Shown: positions 8,982-13,420 of the stretch, one piece after another
How the letters are laid out: every line of letters begins with the position of its first letter
Numbering within the stretch: position 1 is the stretch's first letter
Source of the DNA: Alphaproteobacteria bacterium
Lineage (GTDB): Bacteria > Pseudomonadota > Alphaproteobacteria > Rickettsiales > JAIXRX01
NCBI GenBank assembly: GCA_027485005.1
Contig: JAIXRX010000162.1
Span: forward strand, 1 to 13,420
Direction: 5' to 3'
DNA length: 13,420 nucleotides
Translations under genes and position numbers: made by a program
The notes under the pieces: generated by a model
Databases searched by the model: none
Told to the model about the DNA's origin: nothing
The model's input: the letters and a program-made list of their open reading frames with translations, nothing else

Positions 8982-9023
8982 GAAAACCGGAAAGAGCAGA
9001 ATCAATGCCCTGCCCTTTCCGGT
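8982..9023 (-). terminator. rplL-rpoB attenuator-like hairpin
   Basis: Read on the minus strand, ACCGGAAAGGGCAG pairs with CTGCTCTTTCCGGT as a 14-bp stem with one G-U pair and a 10-base loop, followed by TTTTCG. The stem starts about 20 bases after the rplL stop. The wobble forms only in minus-strand RNA, which supports an RNA role. The U run is short, so partial termination or RNase processing is more likely than full termination. E. coli has both an attenuator and an RNase III site in this gap. Confidence 0.65.
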
Positions 9024-9042
9024 GAATGGGGAAATGCAGAAG

Positions 9043-9411
9043 TTACTTAATTTCTGCTTTACCACCAGCTTTAACAATGAGATCAGCGATTTTAGCCGCT
9101 TCATCTTTAGATACGCCCTCTTTCAAAGGCTTAGGAGCACCCTCTACAAGGTCTTTCGCTTCTTTCAAGCCAAGACCGGTAATGGTACGAACTTCTTTAA
9201 TCACGTTGATTTTGTTTGCGCCGGCATCGGTCAAAATCACGTTGAATTCAGTTTGCTCTTCAACCGCAGCAGCTGGCGCAGCACCAGCAGCAGCAACAGG
9301 AGCAGCAGCAGATACGCCCCATTTTTCTTCGAGCATTTTAGACAGTTCAGCAGCTTCGATAACCGTCAAGGTTGAAAGCTGATCAACCAATTGAGAAAGA
9401 TTTGCAGACAT
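9043..9411 (-). CDS. rplL: 50S ribosomal protein L7/L12
   Basis: This is the multicopy flexible stalk protein that recruits translation GTPases; it binds L10 as dimers. It is 122 residues from the chosen start, typical of the family. The N-terminal dimerisation and L10-binding domain spans about 1-34. An alanine-rich hinge spans about 35-51. The C-terminal factor-binding domain from about 53 includes the conserved run GLGLKEAKDLVEGAPKPLKE. I chose the ATG at 9411 (MSANLSQ) because GGGGAA sits just upstream and the family begins here. An in-frame ATG at 9423 would add MGNP but lacks a ribosome binding site. The gene lies 36 bp after rplJ. Confidence 0.97.
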   Translation of the reverse strand: MSANLSQLVDQLSTLTVIEAAELSKMLEEKWGVSAAAPVAAAGAAPAAAVEEQTEFNVILTDAGANKINVIKEVRTITGLGLKEAKDLVEGAPKPLKEGVSKDEAAKIADLIVKAGGKAEIK

Positions 9412-9415
9412 AGGA

Positions 9416-9421
9416 TTCCCC
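9416..9421 (-). promoter_or_regulatory. Ribosome binding site deciding the rplL start
   Basis: GGGGAA on the minus strand lies four to five bases before the ATG at 9411. It overlaps the alternative upstream ATG at 9423, which argues that the inner ATG is used. Confidence 0.65.
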
Positions 9422-9447
9422 ATTCATTAAAAAGATTAAAAAAGATT

Positions 9448-9927
9448 CTACGACTCGAGCTTGCTGTAAGCCGAGAAGACGCGAGCCAATTGAGAAGCAG
9501 GGGCCTGCAAAAGACCCACCAATTTTCCACGCAATTCGTTGAGCGAAGGAATTTTAGCAAGCTCTTGCACCTGCTTAATATCCATCACCTTTTCACCAAA
9601 ACCACCACCCAATACAATCAGTTTGTCGTTGGTTTTAGCAAATTCCACCAATACCTTAGCAGGAGCCACTGGATCCGCACCATAAGCCACCACTGTTGGC
9701 CCCACAAATAACGGGGTCAAGCCTTCAAAGTTTGTTTCCTTCAAAGAAAGCTTAGTCAGGCGATTCTGAGTTACTTTGATTTTCACTCCAGCATCACGGG
9801 ATTTAGCACGCAGAGACGTCATGTCCGCTACAGTCAAACCCTTATAGTGCGCCACAACCACAACCTCAGACGATTTAAACGCCTGATTCAGATCGGCAAC
9901 ATAATCTTTTTTTTCATTACGATTCAC
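9448..9927 (-). CDS. rplJ: 50S ribosomal protein L10
   Basis: L10 is the base of the L7/L12 stalk and anchors L7/L12 dimers through its C-terminal helix. From the GTG at 9927 the protein is 159 residues, starting MNRNEKKDYVADLNQAF, slightly shorter than E. coli L10. Family-typical segments are VVVVAHYKGLTVADMTSLR near 22-40, KVTQNRL near 51 and FVGPT near 74. The GTG is preferred because AAGGAG lies seven bases upstream. A longer frame from an ATG at 9999 would add 24 unrelated residues and run into rplA. The gap after rplA is only 28 bp. Confidence 0.96.
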   Translation of the reverse strand: MNRNEKKDYVADLNQAFKSSEVVVVAHYKGLTVADMTSLRAKSRDAGVKIKVTQNRLTKLSLKETNFEGLTPLFVGPTVVAYGADPVAPAKVLVEFAKTNDKLIVLGGGFGEKVMDIKQVQELAKIPSLNELRGKLVGLLQAPASQLARVFSAYSKLES

Positions 9928-9934
9928 GTCTATT

Positions 9935-9940
9935 CTCCTT
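9935..9940 (-). promoter_or_regulatory. Ribosome binding site deciding the rplJ GTG start
   Basis: AAGGAG on the minus strand is seven bases before GTG at 9927. This is a near-perfect Shine-Dalgarno and fixes the non-ATG start. Confidence 0.85.
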
Positions 9941-9955
9941 GTATGAACGCATCCG

Positions 9956-10657
9956 CTATGCAGCGTCTGATAGGCTGCTAATATCCACCTTAACACCAAG
10001 ACCCATGGTCGAAGAGATAGTGAATTTTTTAATGTAAGTCCCTTTAGAGCCAGTTGGCTTAGCCTTTTGAACCGCCGACATAAATGCCTTGATATTTTCT
10101 ACCAATGCACTTTCGGTGAAACTGGCCTTGCCAATACCAGCATGCAACAAGCCAGCTTTCTCAACACGGAACTCAACCTCACCTGATTTTGCTTTTTTCA
10201 CCGCTTCCGCCACGTTAGGGGTCACCGTGCCGAGCTTTGGATTTGGCATCAAGCCACGAGGACCAAGAACCTTACCCAAGCGACCAACCACAGCCATCAT
10301 ATCCGGCGACGCAATCACGCGATCATAATTCAAATCGCCCTTTTCCATTTTCTCAGCCAAATCTTCTGCGCCAACGATGTCCGCGCCAGCTTCTTGCGCC
10401 TTAGCAACATTATCACCGCGAGCAAAAACAGCCACACGAACCTCTTTACCCAAACCATTTGGCATGGCCACCATGCCGCGCACTTGCTGGTCAGAGTGAC
10501 GAGGATCAACGCCAAGATTTACAGCAACATCGATCGTTTCATCAAATTTTGTTTTAGCGTGACTTTTTACCAGAGCAATAGCCTCGGTAATACCATAGAG
10601 CTTTTGCGGCTCAATGGCTTTTTGTGCAGGCTGCAAGCGTTTTGCGAGTTTGGTCAT
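9956..10657 (-). CDS. rplA: 50S ribosomal protein L1
   Basis: L1 is the mobile L1-stalk protein of the large subunit; it binds 23S rRNA near the E site and aids release of deacylated tRNA. In many bacteria it also represses its own rplKA mRNA. The protein is 233 residues, the normal length. It shows the conserved segment VNLGVDPRHSDQQVRG near 47-62, GRLGKVLGPRGLMPNPKLGT near 126-145, and the C-terminal run STMGLGVKVD. The ATG at 10657 has only a weak GGA upstream. It is 28 bp after rplK and surely co-transcribed. Confidence 0.98.
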   Translation of the reverse strand: MTKLAKRLQPAQKAIEPQKLYGITEAIALVKSHAKTKFDETIDVAVNLGVDPRHSDQQVRGMVAMPNGLGKEVRVAVFARGDNVAKAQEAGADIVGAEDLAEKMEKGDLNYDRVIASPDMMAVVGRLGKVLGPRGLMPNPKLGTVTPNVAEAVKKAKSGEVEFRVEKAGLLHAGIGKASFTESALVENIKAFMSAVQKAKPTGSKGTYIKKFTISSTMGLGVKVDISSLSDAA

Positions 10658-10685
10658 AACTTGATATCCGTTTTAGAAATAATTA

Positions 10686-11120
10686 TTAGGCGGCATCCAC
10701 CACTTCGAGGCCCATCGACAACGCAGACCCACGCAGCATCGCTACCGCAGCATCAACATCGTTAGCATTGAGGTCCTGCATTTTCATTTTTGCGACCTCA
10801 GCCAATTGAGCCATGGTCACTTTGCCGACCATTTTCTTACCAGGCTCTTGTGAGCCTTTTGGTAAATTGGCGGCCTTCATAATCAAATAAGACACCGGCG
10901 GCGTTTTGGTAATGAATGTAAAGGAGCGATCTGAATAAACAGTTATCACTACGGGCACAGGGCTACCTGGCTCCATTTTCTGAGTCGCAGCGTTGAACTG
11001 CTTGCAGAATTCCATGATGTTTACACCGCGCTGACCGAGAGCAGGGCCGACCGGAGGCGAAGGATTAGCCTTGCCTGCTGCGATTTGTAACTTAATATAA
11101 CCTTCAATTTTTTTAGCCAT
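10686..11120 (-). CDS. rplK: 50S ribosomal protein L11
   Basis: L11 sits at the GTPase-associated centre on 23S rRNA, where it affects factor binding, RelA activation and thiostrepton sensitivity. The protein is 144 residues, close to the family norm. The N-terminal proline-rich segment (ANPSPPVGPALGQRGVNIME, 18-37) is the thiostrepton/RelA-related linker region, and the C-terminal rRNA-binding domain begins near residue 70. An AGGA lies about 11 bases before the ATG. It is the first gene of the rplKAJL-rpoBC unit, with its own promoter in the 126-bp gap after nusG. Confidence 0.98.
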   Translation of the reverse strand: MAKKIEGYIKLQIAAGKANPSPPVGPALGQRGVNIMEFCKQFNAATQKMEPGSPVPVVITVYSDRSFTFITKTPPVSYLIMKAANLPKGSQEPGKKMVGKVTMAQLAEVAKMKMQDLNANDVDAAVAMLRGSALSMGLEVVDAA

Positions 11121-11152
11121 TTTAACGTATCCTTGATCTTAAAGGAGGCGAA

Positions 11153-11180
11153 CTTATAAAGTAAAAAACCAAAATGACAA
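11153..11180 (-). promoter_or_regulatory. Sigma70-type promoter for rplKAJL-rpoBC
   Basis: On the minus strand there is a -35 TTGTCA (11175-11180), a 16-base spacer and a -10 TATAAG (11153-11158). Each hexamer is 5 of 6 to consensus. The predicted start is near 11146, giving a leader of about 25 bases before rplK. The same -10 and spacer length occur before secE. The discriminator TTCGCC is fairly GC-rich, which would suit stringent control, but that is inference. Confidence 0.65.
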
Positions 11181-11246
11181 CCAAAAAAACATCTAATGTA
11201 CGGCAATCACTATAATTTCTTGCTTCACGCGCTCAAATGCCTGATT

Positions 11247-11786
11247 TTAATTAGCTTTCTCAACTTGTGAATAATCCAACTCCACTGGGGTTGGGCGACC
11301 AAAGATGGAAACCGAGACCTTCACACGATCGCGATATTCGTCCACCTCTTCCACAACACCGGTGAAGGATTCGAACGGACCATCCAATACTTTGATGGTT
11401 TCGCCAATTTCGAATACCGTCTTGTGACGTGGCTTCTCCATACCATCCTGCATCTGCTGGAAGAGCGCATTTGCTTCCTCCTCGCGGATGGGTTGAGGCT
11501 TGGTTCCTTTGTCGCTGCCCAAAAATCCAGTCACCTTCGGTATGCTTTTAACCAACTGCCATGTTTGGTTGGATAAATCCATTTTCACCAAAACATATCC
11601 TGGGTAAAATTTACGCTCAGCGCTGATTTTTTTACCGCGACGGACCTCTACCACAGATTCGGTAGGCACCACTACTTCTTCAAAATGCTCAGTCAGGCCA
11701 TTTTGTGCGGCCTTCTCGCGAATTTGCTGCGCGACTTTATTTTCAAATCCAGAGTGCGCATGCACAATATACCATTTGGTTGCCAT
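11247..11786 (-). CDS. nusG: Transcription termination/antitermination factor NusG
   Basis: NusG binds the RNA polymerase clamp through its N-terminal domain. Its C-terminal KOW domain contacts Rho or ribosomal S10, suppressing pauses or aiding Rho. The protein is 179 residues, typical. The N-terminal domain starts KWYIVHAHSGFENKVA and includes YPGYVLVKM at about 61-69. The segment KVTGFLG is at 84-90. The KOW region is about 127-155, beginning GETIKVLDGPFESFTG. The start is supported by AAGGAGA upstream of the ATG at 11786. It follows secE by 25 bp, forming the usual secE-nusG pair. Confidence 0.98.
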   Translation of the reverse strand: MATKWYIVHAHSGFENKVAQQIREKAAQNGLTEHFEEVVVPTESVVEVRRGKKISAERKFYPGYVLVKMDLSNQTWQLVKSIPKVTGFLGSDKGTKPQPIREEEANALFQQMQDGMEKPRHKTVFEIGETIKVLDGPFESFTGVVEEVDEYRDRVKVSVSIFGRPTPVELDYSQVEKAN

Positions 11787-11811
11787 GTTTAGGTTCTCCT
11801 TAAGTTTCCTG

Positions 11812-12009
11812 CTATTTACTCATACCCAGCACCCACTCAACCGCAAACGCAATCGTGGCATCTGTTACCAAAAAGAAAATCGAAGCAATGACAACAAGCA
11901 CCAACACCATGATGGTGGAAACGGTTGTTTCACGGCGGCTTGGCCATGTGACACGACCCGCCTCTTGTCTCACTTCGCGTAGAAATTTCAGAGGATTAAA
12001 GGTAGCCAT
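11812..12009 (-). CDS. secE: Preprotein translocase subunit SecE
   Basis: SecE clamps SecY in the SecYEG inner-membrane translocon. The protein is 65 residues, the short single-span form common outside the enterobacteria. The cytosolic amphipathic segment FLREVRQEAGRVTWPSRRET (9-28) carries the family hallmark TWPSR. A hydrophobic span follows at about 30-49 (STIMVLVLVVIASIFFLVTD). No Shine-Dalgarno is visible before the ATG at 12009; the preceding bases are C-rich. Its own promoter lies 45-72 bp upstream of the start. Confidence 0.96.
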   Translation of the reverse strand: MATFNPLKFLREVRQEAGRVTWPSRRETTVSTIMVLVLVVIASIFFLVTDATIAFAVEWVLGMSK

Positions 12010-12053
12010 GTGGGGGCGCTCTTTCGACTTTCAATGTTTGGGGGAAGCGCACT

Positions 12054-12081
12054 CTTATACGACAAAACACACGAATGCCAA
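12054..12081 (-). promoter_or_regulatory. Sigma70-type promoter for secE-nusG
   Basis: On the minus strand there is a -35 TTGGCA (12076-12081), a 16-base spacer and a -10 TATAAG (12054-12059). Each hexamer is 5 of 6 to consensus. The predicted start is near 12047, leaving a leader of about 37 bases. The promoter begins about 23 bp after the end of the kinase-fold gene, so secE need not depend on upstream transcription. Confidence 0.7.
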
Positions 12082-12104
12082 GCGTTTTATAAAAATTTCT
12101 CTCT

Positions 12105-12899
12105 TTACGTCTTTTGACTGCCCCGCAGGCGTGCAAAAATACACGCCAACGCATCAGTGGAAGCCAATGCACGGGCAATGTCTTTGCCGGCCTTTGCGCC
12201 ACCACATTTTTTTATCATTCGGGCGATGGGATGTAACCACATCACCAAACAGCGCAGTGGCGCCTGGTGCACATTACCGGCCTCCACAGCGTAATTATCA
12301 TAAAGCGCCACCAAATGCTCAGTGGTTTGATGCGGGAAAAATTGCGCACAAGAACCAAGGAAAAGCCATATATCCCGCGCTTGTGCATCGGCCAACGGCA
12401 TCACTGCCACTGGATTTTCCTCAAGATCTAAAAATCCCACGCTTTGACTGGAGGCATGCCATATAAAATCTTTTAGGTAGGGGCGACCATGCACCAACCC
12501 CTGACGGTGCAATTGACCTAATGTTTGCGCCGCTTGCTGCAAACGGGCAGCGGCTTCTTCGGGAGCGGTGTGTATGTAGGATTTGAGCTCAATGCCCGCA
12601 TCCTGCGTTACCATCATCCGATCATTCACCCCCAGTACCACTGGCACATAAAAACCCGCCGCAGCAAAGTCTTTCAAGCGCTTTGACTCTTCAAGTAAAG
12701 CAAGAGATCCACCGCTTGAGACCGTTGGACGCAACATAGGCAATGGCAACAGGCGGGACAATAAATGTTGCAATGCCAGCCATATTTTCGCACGCGGGGC
12801 TTCTGGGCGCTTGACCCATACCCGCAAGCCTTCCACCTCGTGGGAACGCACGCGTGGGCCATCTAAAAATTCAGGGCGATTGATGTCAAAATTTGTCAC
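12105..12899 (-). CDS. Putative kinase-fold protein (WaaP/Kdo/BUD32-like)
   Basis: This is a 264-residue protein with the outline of a small lipopolysaccharide-kinase-like domain. The candidate beta3 lysine is K30 in VWVKRPE, and a candidate alphaC glutamate is at 70-71 (LEESKRLKDFAAAG). The hinge-like stretch is about 91-110. A catalytic-loop segment follows at 136-146 (VHGRPYLKDFI), and a metal-binding DFG equivalent at 157-162 (LDLEEN, D158). The usual HRD/HGD aspartate is R139 here, so activity by the standard mechanism is uncertain; D144 might substitute. There is no signal peptide or clear membrane span. The start is GTG at 12899 with no good Shine-Dalgarno, so it could lie further in. 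The gene sits between tRNA-Trp and secE, normally adjacent. Its substrate is unknown. Confidence 0.62.
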   Translation of the reverse strand: MTNFDINRPEFLDGPRVRSHEVEGLRVWVKRPEAPRAKIWLALQHLLSRLLPLPMLRPTVSSGGSLALLEESKRLKDFAAAGFYVPVVLGVNDRMMVTQDAGIELKSYIHTAPEEAAARLQQAAQTLGQLHRQGLVHGRPYLKDFIWHASSQSVGFLDLEENPVAVMPLADAQARDIWLFLGSCAQFFPHQTTEHLVALYDNYAVEAGNVHQAPLRCLVMWLHPIARMIKKCGGAKAGKDIARALASTDALACIFARLRGSQKT

Positions 12900-12963
12900 G
12901 GGCTGATGTTATGGGCAGGCACACCCTAAATACAATCTTTTTATGATAAAGCTCGGTTAGGAA

Positions 12964-13023
12964 ACTGAGCCAGCCTTGAGCTGGTTTCATGTGAGCGGCA
13001 GTAGCAGCGAAAGGAAACAAATG
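12964..13023. repeat. Imperfect repeat, copy 1
   Basis: This is one of two tandem copies, about 71-74 bp apart. Shared blocks with copy 2 include GTTTCATG (12984-12991), GAGCG and GAAACAAATG (13014-13023). GTTTC (12984-12988) and GAAAC (13014-13018) can pair. A further hairpin, CCAGC (12970-12974) with GCTGG (12980-12984), is present in this copy only. No coding frame fits. Confidence 0.7.
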
Positions 13024-13037
13024 AAATAAGGCAGTAG

Positions 13038-13094
13038 ACCGAGAAAGCCTTTAGCCCGTTTCATGCGAGCGCATTAGCGCAGCAGAAACAAATG
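13038..13094. repeat. Imperfect repeat, copy 2
   Basis: The second copy has GTTTCATG at 13058-13065 and GAAACAAATG at 13085-13094. Between the pairing arms GTTTC (13058-13062) and GAAAC (13085-13089) is GCGC-ATTA-GCGC (13069-13080), a tight hairpin. The left 33 bases match copy 1 at about 26 positions. The copy ends 13 bases from the 3' end of tRNA-Trp. Shared arms with divergent but still palindromic centres suggest a mobile or structured repeat rather than simple duplication. Confidence 0.7.
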
Positions 13095-13107
13095 TCAAAA
13101 AATAAAA

Positions 13108-13183
13108 TGGCAGGGGCGACAGGAATCGAACCTGCAACCTTCGGTTTTGGAGACCGACGCTCTACCAATTGAGCTACACCCCT
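13108..13183 (-). tRNA. tRNA-Trp(CCA)
   Basis: Complete cloverleaf on the minus strand. The acceptor AGGGGTG (13177-13183) pairs with CGCCCCT (13112-13118) with one G-U. The D arm contains AGCTCAATTGGTAGAGC. The anticodon stem TCGGT/ACCGA holds loop CTCCAAA, giving anticodon CCA. The T loop is TTCGATT. The discriminator is G and CCA is encoded at 13108-13110. It lies 84 bp after tuf, the usual neighbour, and is probably cut from a tuf-linked transcript or made from a nearby promoter. Confidence 0.97.
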
Positions 13184-13189
13184 ACATGC

Positions 13190-13264
13190 GAAGAGTTCAG
13201 ATTCAGCCAGCAAAGTATAAAACTTCACTGGCCGAAAACTGAACTCTTCCAGACTTATGGTCTG
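13190..13264 (-). other. Long nested hairpin region between tuf and tRNA-Trp
   Basis: The arms GAAGAGTTCAG (13190-13200) and CTGAACTCTTC (13239-13249) are a perfect 11-bp inverted repeat. Inside are GCCAG (13206-13210) with CTGGC (13228-13232), and AAGT (13213-13216) with ACTT (13222-13225). This makes one long rod with internal loops. Next to the tuf stop is a short second stem, CAGAC (13250-13254) with GTCTG (13260-13264). Neither has a U run on the minus strand, so a processing site or stabilising 3' structure is more likely than a terminator. Confidence 0.6.
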
Positions 13265-13267
13265 AAA

Positions 13268-13420
13268 TTAGGCAATAATTTTTGCCACAACACCTGCGCC
13301 AACGGTACGGCCACCTTCGCGGATAGCGAAGCGCAAACCTTCATCCATTGCGATTGGGTGGATCAACTCGATGTCCATCGCAATGTTATCACCAGGCATC
13401 ACCATCTCAACGCCTTCAGG
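13268..13420 (-). CDS. tuf: Elongation factor Tu, C-terminal part (partial)
   Basis: The last 50 codons and TAA stop of EF-Tu, the GTPase that delivers aminoacyl-tRNA to the ribosome. The visible residues are the end of domain 3 and include VMPGDNIAMDIELIHPIAM, GLRFAIREGGRTVGAGVV and the terminus AKIIA, as in bacterial EF-Tu. The 5' part lies beyond the right edge of the window. Gene order makes this the tuf copy linked to secE-nusG; whether another copy exists cannot be told from here. Confidence 0.97.
   Translation of the reverse strand, partial: PEGVEMVMPGDNIAMDIELIHPIAMDEGLRFAIREGGRTVGAGVVAKIIA

Noticed and set aside
9928..9999. Longer rplJ from an ATG at 9999
   Set aside because: The extra 24 residues are unlike L10 and overlap rplA, whereas GTG at 9927 has AAGGAG at the proper distance.
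12958..13107. CRISPR array beside tRNA-Trp
   Set aside because: There are only two imperfect copies with no constant repeat and variable spacer pattern, and no cas genes; palindromic repeats explain the signal better.
13080..13107. Promoter with perfect -35 TTGACA (minus strand, 13094-13099) for the kinase-fold gene
   Set aside because: No acceptable -10 lies at 15-18 bases; the best hexamer there shares only two positions with consensus.
13213..13240. tRNA-Trp promoter with -10 TATACT (minus strand, 13214-13219)
   Set aside because: The -10 is good but no -35 element is recognisable at usual spacing and the site lies inside the long hairpin.

Overview
The window is a conserved transcription/translation block from what looks like an alphaproteobacterium of moderate GC content. 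The order on the minus strand is tuf (3' end only), tRNA-Trp(CCA), a kinase-fold gene, secE, nusG, rplK, rplA, rplJ, rplL, rpoB, rpoC. The tuf - tRNA-Trp - secE - nusG - rplKAJL - rpoBC order is widespread in bacteria. The RpoB (1371 aa), RpoC (1397 aa) and NusG sequences read as alphaproteobacterial, for example the MDQTNPL form of the rifampicin region. I cannot fix the order or family from the sequence alone.

Layout, left to right on the + strand. Positions 3-76 hold a complete tRNA-Gly(TCC) gene on the plus strand. Positions 77-397 hold no gene. They contain a second copy of the 3' half of that tRNA, split by an 80-bp palindrome-rich insert, then another inverted-repeat-rich stretch. A strong hairpin with U/A tracts on both sides (398-434) ends the long minus-strand operon. 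rpoC (452-4645) and rpoB (4701-8816) follow. A 226-bp rplL-rpoB gap holds two strong RNA-type stem-loops. Then come rplL, rplJ, rplA, rplK, nusG and secE, each separated by 25-36 bp except nusG-rplK (126 bp). The rightmost part holds a 264-aa protein resembling the WaaP/Kdo/BUD32 kinase group, a 208-bp gap with a two-copy imperfect repeat, tRNA-Trp, a structured 84-bp gap, and the last 50 codons of tuf.

How it works together: EF-Tu and tRNA-Trp serve elongation. SecE is part of the SecYEG translocon. NusG couples RNA polymerase to the ribosome or Rho. L11, L1, L10 and L7/L12 form the ribosomal L1 and L7/L12 stalks. RpoB and RpoC form the catalytic core of RNA polymerase. Two sigma70-type promoter cores with the same geometry (TTGNCA, 16-nt spacer, TATAAG) stand before secE and before rplK. 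They divide the cluster into a secE-nusG unit and an rplKAJL-rpoBC unit. A hairpin with a short U run in the rplL-rpoB gap probably lowers or processes polymerase-subunit mRNA relative to stalk-protein mRNA, as known in E. coli.

The core genes are ordinary. The accessory signals worth a second look are the interrupted tRNA-Gly fragment, the repeat pair beside tRNA-Trp, and the kinase-fold gene whose expected catalytic-loop aspartate is replaced. I found no convincing evidence of a wholly new system.
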